DNA of 64,000 bases, from NCBI RefSeq assembly GCF_900104475.1, contig NZ_FNJR01000011.1, positions 124,001 through 188,000 of the forward strand. The letters are read 5' to 3'. This document shows positions 57,504 to 64,000 of the stretch, piece by piece. Under the pieces are notes generated by a model that ran no database searches, was not told where the DNA came from, and was given only the letters and a program-made list of their open reading frames with translations. Every line of letters starts with the position of its first letter. The first letter of the stretch is position 1. The position numbers were made by a program, and so were the translations under genes. This stretch comes from Actinopolyspora xinjiangensis. Its GTDB lineage: Bacteria > Actinomycetota > Actinomycetes > Mycobacteriales > Pseudonocardiaceae.

Positions 57504-58889
57504 GTGGTCTTCGTGACGGGCGCGGTCGTCGTGGGTGGTTACCTGCTGACCCGTGAGTCGGACAGCCATGAAGCGGGGGAGACCGCCCGCCGGGTCGGTT
57601 TCCACCACCAGCAGAAGTACCAGGAGATCCACGGTGGTTCCGGCACCGGGACGATGAGCGAGTCCGTGGATCTCTGGCGACGGAGCATCGCCGGTGATTT
57701 CGAGGAAGTCGAGGGGCTCCTCGACGATGCCGCTCGCCAGGCCGGGGTCGCCTGGGAGGGGAAGGCAGCCGAGGCGCACGGGGATTCGCTGGGGCCGCTG
57801 TCCCAGTTCGTTCGGGACGCCAACGAGGTTTCCCAGCGGGTCGGCGGATCGACCGAGGACCAGGTGAACAATTTCGCCAGGGTGCGCGACACGATGCCCG
57901 AGCCGAAGAAGGTGACGGCGACGGACAACTGGTTGGAGAAAGGTGGGGCGGCGCTTTTCGGCACCGAGACCGATCTGCAGCGCCAGGAGCAGGAGGCGGC
58001 CGAGCGCGCGCGGGAGGCCAAACGCGTCTACGACGATTACCAGGCCGACAGCAGCGCCACCACCGCTTCGCTGCCGAGGTATCCCGACGCGCCGAAGTTG
58101 AACGTCAGCTCGGGCAGCGAGAACGGCTCCGGCCAGGGCAGGACCACTGTGGACATGAGCGGTACCGATCCGGATGGTTCCGGCTCGGGTGGTCTCGCCG
58201 GTGGTGGTGGCTCGGCCGGTTCGGGGTATCCCGATTACTCGTCTTCCGGTGTCGCCGCCGGGAGCGGCTCCGGTGCCGGGAACTCGGCGGGAGACGGTGG
58301 GTCGCCTTCCGGAACGGGTGGATCCGGTGCGGGTGATTCCTACTCGCCCAGTGGCAGCGAATCTGCTTGGTCTCCGAGCTCGGGAGGTTCCGCTCCCGTT
58401 CCCGGAGCGGGCGGGAGCGGTGTTTCCGGCGGTGCGGGAGGTTCCGGTACCGGCTCGGGAGGCGGTTTCGGCGCGGTCGGTGGGATCGGCGCCGGATCGG
58501 GCTCCGGTGGTTCCCGGTCTGGTGGTTACGGCTCCGGTGGTCGGGGAGCGGGAGGTTATCGCGGCGGTTACGGTTCCGGTGGTTATGGTTCCGGCGGCCC
58601 CGGGAGCGGATCCGGATCCGGCCAGACTCCCGGTGGGCGTTCGGGAGTCGGCGCCGGTCCGGGCGCGCGAACCCCGTCGTCCACCGGCGGCGCGGTCGGG
58701 GGCTCCGGTACGGCCGGTGGCCGTGGCGCGATGCCGATGGGCGGCGCTCGTGGTGCCGGGAACGGCGAGGAGGACGAGGAGCACGAGAACAAGTACACGG
58801 TTCCGACCGACGAGGCCTGGGAGGGGCTGGACCTGCCGCGCACCGCTCCTCCGGTGATCGGTGCGGACCTGGAACCACCGCGTGATTGA
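57504..58889 (+). CDS. PPE-like protein with long Gly/Ser-rich domain
   Basis: This 461-residue protein begins with a short hydrophobic stretch (VFVTGAVVVGGYLL), followed by a helical domain of about 170 residues resembling PPE/WXG folds (AWEGKAAEAHGDSLGPLSQF, VRDANEVSQRVGG). About 220 residues of Gly/Ser-rich low complexity follow, ending in a conserved-looking tail (NKYTVPTDEAWEGLDLPRTA, PPVIGADLEPPRD). It is probably a type VII secretion substrate. GTG 57504 follows AGGGAGG at seven bases; an in-frame TTG at 57483 lacks one. Confidence 0.82.
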   Translation: MVFVTGAVVVGGYLLTRESDSHEAGETARRVGFHHQQKYQEIHGGSGTGTMSESVDLWRRSIAGDFEEVEGLLDDAARQAGVAWEGKAAEAHGDSLGPLSQFVRDANEVSQRVGGSTEDQVNNFARVRDTMPEPKKVTATDNWLEKGGAALFGTETDLQRQEQEAAERAREAKRVYDDYQADSSATTASLPRYPDAPKLNVSSGSENGSGQGRTTVDMSGTDPDGSGSGGLAGGGGSAGSGYPDYSSSGVAAGSGSGAGNSAGDGGSPSGTGGSGAGDSYSPSGSESAWSPSSGGSAPVPGAGGSGVSGGAGGSGTGSGGGFGAVGGIGAGSGSGGSRSGGYGSGGRGAGGYRGGYGSGGYGSGGPGSGSGSGQTPGGRSGVGAGPGARTPSSTGGAVGGSGTAGGRGAMPMGGARGAGNGEEDEEHENKYTVPTDEAWEGLDLPRTAPPVIGADLEPPRD

Positions 58890-58956
58890 ACGGACCGGTG
58901 GGGCGGTCGGAGGTGAGGGGAACCTCCGGCCGCCCGCCGGTCCTGGCGGCTCGTGG

Positions 58957-59166
58957 TCACCGCTCGGGGCCGGGGCCAGGTGGTGGTGCTGGACGTAGGT
59001 GGCGGTGTTCGTGCTGTTCGGACAGTGGTCTGTGGTAGGGGCTGGGCCCGTGCTGCTGGCGGTCGAGGAGCGTGTACCAGCAGTCGGTGCGGGTGGGTTG
59101 CCGGATCCAGTCGTAGTCGTCGGCTGTCACCTGGAGTTCCTCGGTGCTGACCTCGGCGCCGCACAC
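58957..59166 (-). CDS. Small hypothetical protein (uncertain)
   Basis: This 69-residue frame begins MCGAEVSTEELQVTADDYDW and has a His/Pro-rich C terminus. Codon third positions are GC-rich, as in real genes here. GTG 59166 has no strong ribosome site. It could be a chance frame in the spacer between the PPE-like and PPOX genes. Confidence 0.4.
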   Translation of the reverse strand: MCGAEVSTEELQVTADDYDWIRQPTRTDCWYTLLDRQQHGPSPYHRPLSEQHEHRHLRPAPPPGPGPER

Positions 59167-59214
59167 CGAGTGCGCGACTCCGCCCGGCTCGGTCGGTCGA
59201 TGGAGTGACTCGTC

Positions 59215-59643
59215 TCAGACGCGGCTCGCCGCCCACCCGGTGATCCGCCGTACCGTGATCACGATCACGCTCGCCTCCGGCGGGTGTTCGCGGTACTGCT
59301 CGTACTTCCCGACCAGTGCGCGCACCGCCTCCGGGACGTCCTCCGCCGTGCGGACCGACGCCTCCCCGTCCGCGCGCACCCACCACAACTCCTCCCAGCT
59401 CTCGGAGTAGTGATCGACGAGCACCGAAACCAGCGGGTTCCGCTCGATGTTGCGCAGTCTGCGCAGCGAGGTGGTGCTTTTGGGCTTGTGATCCACGGCC
59501 GTGGCTATCCGCTCACCGGAGTCGTCCGACAGTGCGAACGTCACGGGGACCAGATGCGGTTGCCCGTCCTGGTCCACGGTGCCCAGCCGTGCGACGCGCG
59601 CCCGGTTGAGCAATCCGAGTGCCTGCTCCCGGTCGATGCGCAT
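59215..59643 (-). CDS. PPOX-class (pyridoxamine oxidase-like) F420/flavin-dependent protein
   Basis: This 142-residue split-barrel protein contains MRIDREQALGLLNRARVARL, VDQDGQPHLVPVTFAL, ATAVDHKPKSTTSLRRLRNI and WWVRADGEA. The overall sequence fits the TIGR03668-type actinobacterial PPOX family, many of which bind F420. ATG 59643 was chosen; the upstream extension is unlike the family. It is divergent from the alpha/beta-hydrolase-like gene with a 28-base spacer. Confidence 0.88.
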   Translation of the reverse strand: MRIDREQALGLLNRARVARLGTVDQDGQPHLVPVTFALSDDSGERIATAVDHKPKSTTSLRRLRNIERNPLVSVLVDHYSESWEELWWVRADGEASVRTAEDVPEAVRALVGKYEQYREHPPEASVIVITVRRITGWAASRV

Positions 59644-59671
59644 GGGGCGATTCGCTCCGTATGTTCGTGTC

Positions 59672-60658
59672 GTGTTCCCGGGTTCGCGAGCCAGCTCCCC
59701 CACCGGTCCTGCCGGAGCCGTCCCGGACTACCTGGAGCGCACGCACTGGCTGCGCTACCAGGAATTCTTCCCCGGAGCGCTGCGCAGCACCACCGGGGAC
59801 TGCCCGTCCGAGCTCCGGTGGTCCTGGCGCGGAACTCCGCTGCACCTGGACGTCGTCCGGCGCGAGGACGCGGCGGCCAAACTCCTGGCGCTGCACGGTA
59901 TCGGCGGTTACGGCAGGATGTTGGCGCCGTACGCCAGGTTGCCCTCGTTGGTCGGGATGGAGTACCTCGCACCGGATCTTCCGGGGCACGGGCTGAGCCC
60001 GGCGGGACGCTCTCGGCTCACCTACCGGCACTGGGTGGACTGCGTGATCGACCTGCTGGCGGCGGAACGTGCGGCCGATCGGCGGCCGGTCGTGCTGTTC
60101 GGGCTGGGCTCGGGCGGATGGCTGGCCTACCAGGTGGCCGCTCGTGTCCCGGATCGCGTGGCCGCGCTGGTCCTCACCGGACTGGCCGATCCGCGCACTC
60201 CGGAGGTCCGGCGGGGGCTCACCGCGAATCCCGGCGCCGGACTGCTCTCCGAAGCGCTCGCCAGGGCACCGTTGCCGGCCGCTCCGCACCGCGTTCCGCT
60301 GCGCTGGCTGTTGGACATCACCGCGATCTCCGACAACGCGCGCTTCGCCGCTGCCTACGCGGCCGACGAGCTCGGAGGCGCGGGGACGGTCCCGCTGGAG
60401 CTGTTCCGGAGCCACCTGCGGTCGCCGCCGGCGGTGGCGCCTTCGGAATTCACCGGACCGCCGGTGCTGCTGGCCTCCTCGGAACAGGATCGCTGGGCTC
60501 CGCGCGCCTGCTCCGAGCGCTTCCTCGCCGGGTTGAGGGTGCCGCGACGTTCGGTCCACCTGCCCGGGGCCGGTCACCTTCCCCGCGAGGAGTCCGCACT
60601 GGCCGAACTGGACCGAGCGGTTCGGTACTTCCTCGACGAGTTCCGGGTGCCGCACTGA
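59672..60658 (+). CDS. Alpha/beta-hydrolase-fold protein with atypical nucleophile elbow
   Basis: This 328-residue alpha/beta hydrolase shows the oxyanion segment LLALHGIGGYGRM, DLPGHGLSPAGRSRLTYRHW, and a late acid/His pair (SSEQDRWAPR, PGAGHLPREE). The elbow reads VVLFGLGSGGWLAY, so the usual G-x-S-x-G nucleophile position is Gly, with a Ser one residue later. The protein may be inactive, or may use a shifted geometry. GTG 59672 opens 28 bases from the divergent PPOX gene. Confidence 0.82.
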   Translation: MFPGSRASSPTGPAGAVPDYLERTHWLRYQEFFPGALRSTTGDCPSELRWSWRGTPLHLDVVRREDAAAKLLALHGIGGYGRMLAPYARLPSLVGMEYLAPDLPGHGLSPAGRSRLTYRHWVDCVIDLLAAERAADRRPVVLFGLGSGGWLAYQVAARVPDRVAALVLTGLADPRTPEVRRGLTANPGAGLLSEALARAPLPAAPHRVPLRWLLDITAISDNARFAAAYAADELGGAGTVPLELFRSHLRSPPAVAPSEFTGPPVLLASSEQDRWAPRACSERFLAGLRVPRRSVHLPGAGHLPREESALAELDRAVRYFLDEFRVPH

Positions 60659-60979
60659 GCGGAATCGTCACTCGCGGTGTCGGATTGACACGTACCGTGC
60701 CCGTCCGTTCGGGTTGCTGCGGTGATGTTCACAGCGGTTTCCGGTTGCTGTATGTGATCTTTCCTGGTTCTGTTTGCCGGTGTGCCGTTCGCAGCCCGCT
60801 GATCTTTTCGTGCACTTCGGAGGTTGCTTCGGCCACATTGAGTGTCGGGTTTTAGTAATCTGCTTGGCGTGCCATCCACGATGGCACCAATTGAAGACTG
60901 GTCAAGCAGGGTTGTCGTGCGTCACGATCGACGCTGAGTAATGCGGTCCTGTGTGGGTCGCTTGGCGGGAGGAGCGTGG
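60659..60979. other. Intergenic region before the GGDEF/EAL gene (no gene)
   Basis: This 321-base stretch is AT-richer than its surroundings, with TTTTAGTAATCTG near 60851. It has no credible open frame. It presumably holds the promoter of the GGDEF/EAL gene. Confidence 0.5.
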
Positions 60980-63637
60980 ATGATCGAGCATCACCGCTCT
61001 TCGGAGTCGGGGTTGACCGCCGATGTTCCCCGCCCTCCGGTTCGGTCCGAAGTCTCGCCGCGAAGGCGGCGAATCTTCCTGGGATTCTCGCTGTCCGTGC
61101 TGTTGAGCGGGATACTCGTCTCGCTGCTGGCCTCGCTGTGGCTGCCGTTCCCCCGGGAGCCGGAACTGCTGTTCATCGGCCCGCTGTTGGCCGTCGGCTT
61201 CCTGCTCGTCGAGCAGCTCACCATCGACGTGGACGCCAAGCGGGTTGGCTGGACGATCTCCTTCACCGAGATACCGCTCATCCTCGGTCTGCTGACCGCG
61301 CCGTTCGAAGTGGTGCTCGCGGCGAACCTCGTGGCGGGGTTGGCGATACAGGTGCGCAAGCGCGCGGCCAGCCACGTGGCCTACAACGCCGGGGTGCTCT
61401 GCTGGGAGATCGCCGTTCCCTTCCTGATAGCGGGTGTGTGCAGCGAGGCGTTCGGTGCCGCGGTGCCGCTCTGGCTCTGCGCGGGCATCGGTGCCGTCAG
61501 CTCCTCGCTGATCAGCTGCGGCTGCGCCGTGGCCGCGCTGTACGCGCTGGGCAACGGGATGCGCGTCTCGGCGGGACTGCTGCTCGGCGGGCGCACCCTC
61601 GTCGTCGGTCTGCTCAACACCTCCATCGGGCTCGTCGGCTACGAGCTCGCGGTAAACACCCGCTGGGGGTGGGCCCTGGTGGCGGTCCTCATGATCGGTG
61701 TGCTCGCGCTCTACCGCGCCTACTCCGGGCTGCTGCGGGAACAGCGCGACCTGGAGGCGCTCAGCGATGTGAGCCTCCGGGTCGCCCGTTCCGGGCAGCA
61801 CGCGGCACGAGTGCTGTCCGATCCGGACGCTCCCGCGGTGAGCGCCATCGGCGAGCAGGTCTCGGTGGACGAGTGGGAACCGGTGGCCGAGCGGATCCGG
61901 GAACAGCTCAACGCCACCCGAGTGGTGCTTCGGCTCTCACTGGACCCAAGAGGAGAGGTCAGCACCCTCGTGGCGGGCGGCCCGCAGCCGGAGGAGATGA
62001 ACACCGAGGGGGCCGCGTTGCTGCGCGAGTGCCCGTTGCTGCAGCTGCCGGGCACGCACGTTCGCTCCTTCCGCTCGGTGGACGCGCCGGAGGAGATCCG
62101 CCGGGCGCTGGGCCGTCGGGGCGCCCACGAGGCGTTGGTCGTCCCGTTGCGCGGCACCAACCAGCTGCTGGGTGCCATCGAGGTGCACGACAGGGTGAGC
62201 AGGTGGCGCGGGTTCGGGCACGCCGATATCAGGCTGCTGCACACCCTGGCCAGCCACCTCGCCACGGCGATGGACAACCGCAGGTTGCTGGCGCGGCTGC
62301 GGCACGACGCCTACCACGACCCGTTGACGGGACTGCTCAACCGCACCGGATTCCGCGAGATGGCCGCCGAGGCGTTGCAGGACAGCACCGCCGTGGTGCT
62401 GCGCGTGGACCTGGAACTGCTCACCACGGTCAGCGAGGCGCTCGGCTATGCCTGGGGCGACCGTATGATCGTCGCGGCGGGCAGGAGGATGCGCGAGTAC
62501 CTCGGGACGCACGTGCCGGTCGCCCGGCTGGAGGCGAACTCCTTCGCCGTGCTGTTGCGGGAACGCACGGAGGGGCAGGCGGCCGAGATCGCGGCTTCCC
62601 TCCGCGAACTCATAGCCGAGCCCTACCCACTGGACCGGCTCGTGGTGGAGGCCACCGCCGTAGCCGGTTACGTCTCCTCGGTTCCGGCCGAGGAGGACGC
62701 CGAGGGCGATGTGGACGTGCTGCTGCAGCGCGCCGACGTGGCGGTGCGGGCCGCCCGCAACGGTGAGGACGGCGTGCGCGGCTACGTCCCGAGCATGGGG
62801 CAGATCTTCCTGCGGCGTTTCCAACTGGTGACCCAGTTCCGTCAGGCGCTGGAGAGCGGGCAGATCGAGGTGCACTACCAGCCCAAGGTGGCGTTACCCG
62901 GCAAGCGGATCGTCGGTGCCGAGGCGCTGGTGCGCTGGTCGCACCCCGAGTACGGGCGGCTCTCGCCGGACGAGTTCGTGCCGGTGGTGGAGGCCACCGG
63001 GCTGGTGGACGCGCTCACCGAGTTCGTGCTCGAACGCGCGTTGGTCCGGATTCGCGACTGGTTGGAGCGGGGGTTGCGGCTCTCGGTGGCCGTCAATCTC
63101 TCGGTGCGCAACCTCGCCGACGAGACCTTCCCGGAGCGGGTGCGGGAGGCCTTCGACCGTCACGGCGTGCCGCCGGGGCTGTTGACCTTCGAACTGACCG
63201 AGTCGAGTGTGATGGCCGACCCGGACCGCTCGCTGCCGGTGCTGCGCCGACTGCGGGCGCTGGGGGTGGTCCTCGCGGTGGACGACTTCGGCACCGGTTA
63301 CTCCTCGTTGGCCTACCTCCGCCAGCTCCCCGTGGACGAGGTCAAGATCGACAAGAGCTTCGTGCTGGGAATGGGAACCGATCTCAGCGACATGGCCGTG
63401 GTTCGTTCCATCGTCGAGCTGGGGCACTCGTTGGAGCTGAGCGTGGTGGCAGAGGGAGTGGAGGACGACTCCGCCCGGGACCAGCTCGTGCGGATGGGGT
63501 GTGACACCGCCCAGGGCTACCTGATCTCCCGCCCGTTGTCGGAGGAGCGGTTCGAGTCGTGGCTGTGGGCGCGAACCACGCGGGAATACCCGAAGGGAGC
63601 TCCGGAGTTGGGGGAGACGGTGCTGCGGGTCAACTGA
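60980..63637 (+). CDS. Membrane GAF-GGDEF-EAL protein, probable cyclic di-GMP phosphodiesterase
   Basis: This 885-residue protein has about seven hydrophobic segments (residues 35-250), then a GAF-like domain (HEALVVPLRGTNQLLGAIEV, LLHTLASHLATAMDNRR). A degenerate GGDEF domain follows, with VARLEANSFAVLLRE in place of RxGGDEF. The EAL domain is complete: VGAEALVRWSHPEYG, SVAVNLSVRNL, LTFELTESSVM, AVDDFGTGYSSLAYL, EVKIDKSF, VVAEGVED, and TAQGYLISRPL. It should therefore hydrolyse cyclic di-GMP rather than make it. ATG 60980 follows GGGAGGAG; an upstream ATG at 60941 lacks one. Confidence 0.93.
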   Translation: MIEHHRSSESGLTADVPRPPVRSEVSPRRRRIFLGFSLSVLLSGILVSLLASLWLPFPREPELLFIGPLLAVGFLLVEQLTIDVDAKRVGWTISFTEIPLILGLLTAPFEVVLAANLVAGLAIQVRKRAASHVAYNAGVLCWEIAVPFLIAGVCSEAFGAAVPLWLCAGIGAVSSSLISCGCAVAALYALGNGMRVSAGLLLGGRTLVVGLLNTSIGLVGYELAVNTRWGWALVAVLMIGVLALYRAYSGLLREQRDLEALSDVSLRVARSGQHAARVLSDPDAPAVSAIGEQVSVDEWEPVAERIREQLNATRVVLRLSLDPRGEVSTLVAGGPQPEEMNTEGAALLRECPLLQLPGTHVRSFRSVDAPEEIRRALGRRGAHEALVVPLRGTNQLLGAIEVHDRVSRWRGFGHADIRLLHTLASHLATAMDNRRLLARLRHDAYHDPLTGLLNRTGFREMAAEALQDSTAVVLRVDLELLTTVSEALGYAWGDRMIVAAGRRMREYLGTHVPVARLEANSFAVLLRERTEGQAAEIAASLRELIAEPYPLDRLVVEATAVAGYVSSVPAEEDAEGDVDVLLQRADVAVRAARNGEDGVRGYVPSMGQIFLRRFQLVTQFRQALESGQIEVHYQPKVALPGKRIVGAEALVRWSHPEYGRLSPDEFVPVVEATGLVDALTEFVLERALVRIRDWLERGLRLSVAVNLSVRNLADETFPERVREAFDRHGVPPGLLTFELTESSVMADPDRSLPVLRRLRALGVVLAVDDFGTGYSSLAYLRQLPVDEVKIDKSFVLGMGTDLSDMAVVRSIVELGHSLELSVVAEGVEDDSARDQLVRMGCDTAQGYLISRPLSEERFESWLWARTTREYPKGAPELGETVLRVN

Positions 63638-63702
63638 CGGTCCTCACCGCTTCCCGGCGATCGGAGCGCTCTGACCTGCGGATATACCAAAAGGCACCCC
63701 CG

Positions 63703-63733
63703 TTGAAACCCCGGTGCGGATGTTGTGTAGAGT
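63703..63733 (+). promoter_or_regulatory. Candidate promoter of the tRNA-Thr/tRNA-Met unit
   Basis: TTGAAA at 63703-63708 and TAGAGT at 63728-63733 resemble -35 and -10 boxes with a 19-base spacer. The -10 box lies 22 bases before tRNA-Thr. Confidence 0.5.
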
Positions 63734-63755
63734 AGTATTCGCTCCGCGAGGGCAC

Positions 63756-63828
63756 GCCCCAATAGCTCAGTCGGCAGAGCGTCGCCATGGTAAGGCGAAG
63801 GTCTACGGTTCGAGTCCGTATTGGGGCT
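63756..63828 (+). tRNA. tRNA-Thr (anticodon GGT)
   Basis: The 73-base gene has acceptor strands GCCCCAA and TTGGGGC. D arm AGCTCAGTCGGCAGAGC, anticodon stem TCGCC/GGCGA with loop ATGGTAA, and T arm TACGGTTCGAGTCCGTA are all intact. CCA is not encoded. Confidence 0.96.
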
Positions 63829-63910
63829 CTGTAGGGCGGCCGCGGTACTCGGTTAAACTGAGTGCTGCGGCTGTCTTGTGAAGGTACTGTGTACCAGCGG
63901 ATGTCCGCGA

Positions 63911-63982
63911 GGCGGTGTAGCTCAGGGGCAGAGCAAACGGCTCATAATCGTTGTGTCGCCGGTTCGAATCCGGCCACCGCTA
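63911..63982 (+). tRNA. tRNA-Met (anticodon CAT)
   Basis: The 72-base gene has acceptor strands GGCGGTG and CACCGCT (a G-T pair at the end), D arm AGCTCAGGGGCAGAGC, anticodon loop CTCATAA, and T arm GCCGGTTCGAATCCGGC. It follows tRNA-Thr by 82 bases, the order usually found ahead of rpmG and secE/nusG in actinobacteria, which favours elongator Met over a lysidine-modified Ile tRNA. Confidence 0.93.
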
Positions 63983-64000
63983 CTCCTGCGGCTGACATGC

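Noticed and set aside
58160-58680. Dense GGTTCCGG-like repeats suggestive of a CRISPR or tandem repeat array
   Set aside because: They encode the Gly/Ser low-complexity region of the PPE-like protein in frame, with no constant repeat/spacer structure. I saw no CRISPR array anywhere in the window.

Overview
The window is chromosomal DNA of a high-GC actinomycete. The GC-rich codon use, frequent GTG starts, complex I operon next to a polyprenyl synthase, complete conservon, ESX-associated genes, DUF3558 lipoprotein and pSAM2-like integrative element together suggest Pseudonocardiales (Saccharopolyspora or Actinopolyspora type). The genus is an inference.

Region 1 (1-20.7 kb) is core genome. 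The 3' part of the nuo operon (end of nuoE, then nuoF-nuoN) is read through tightly overlapping junctions and is followed by a long-chain polyprenyl diphosphate synthase, probably for the menaquinone side chain. Next come a membrane-anchored unknown protein, a divergent Lrp/AsnC regulator and dimethylargininase pair, a YceI-like protein with an N-terminal carboxypeptidase-regulatory-like domain, HtpX protease, glucose-1-phosphate thymidylyltransferase and YajQ.

Region 2 (20.8-40.4 kb) is an integration hot spot on tRNA-Tyr(GTA). The tRNA 3' half plus its terminator is repeated four times (20850, 35052, 36036, 39499). Between the first two copies lies an apparently intact 14.2 kb actinomycete integrative and conjugative element (AICE): integrase, excisionase, DUF3631 ATPase, primase/polymerase, SSB, FtsK/TraB-like translocase, SpdB-like membrane protein, many small proteins, regulators, and the Nudix and HD hydrolases typical of AICEs. 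Between copies 2 and 3 is a roughly 1 kb remnant carrying a YefM/YoeB toxin-antitoxin pair. Between copies 3 and 4 is a roughly 3.5 kb cassette with MarR, a DHA2-type efflux pump and a quinone oxidoreductase. An integrase fragment follows each of copies 2-4. The picture is serial insertion with the newest element next to the tRNA.

Region 3 (40.4-48 kb) starts with a low-GC-looking KAP-family P-loop NTPase fused to a receiver-like domain, the best candidate here for an undescribed (possibly defence) protein. It is followed by a GNAT acetyltransferase, a membrane-anchored pentapeptide-repeat protein, a haloalkane dehalogenase and an ActP/DUF485 monocarboxylate transporter pair.

Region 4 (48.7-64 kb) holds a complete conservon (sensor kinase, roadblock, DUF742, Ras-like GTPase), an ESX-accessory cluster (EspG, small helical protein, DUF3558 lipoprotein, Gly-rich PPE-like protein), a PPOX-class enzyme divergent from an alpha/beta-hydrolase-like protein, a membrane GAF-GGDEF-EAL protein and tRNA-Thr and tRNA-Met genes. 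A roughly 90 bp repeat with complementary ends occurs at 18955 and 54969, with a partial copy at 53976.
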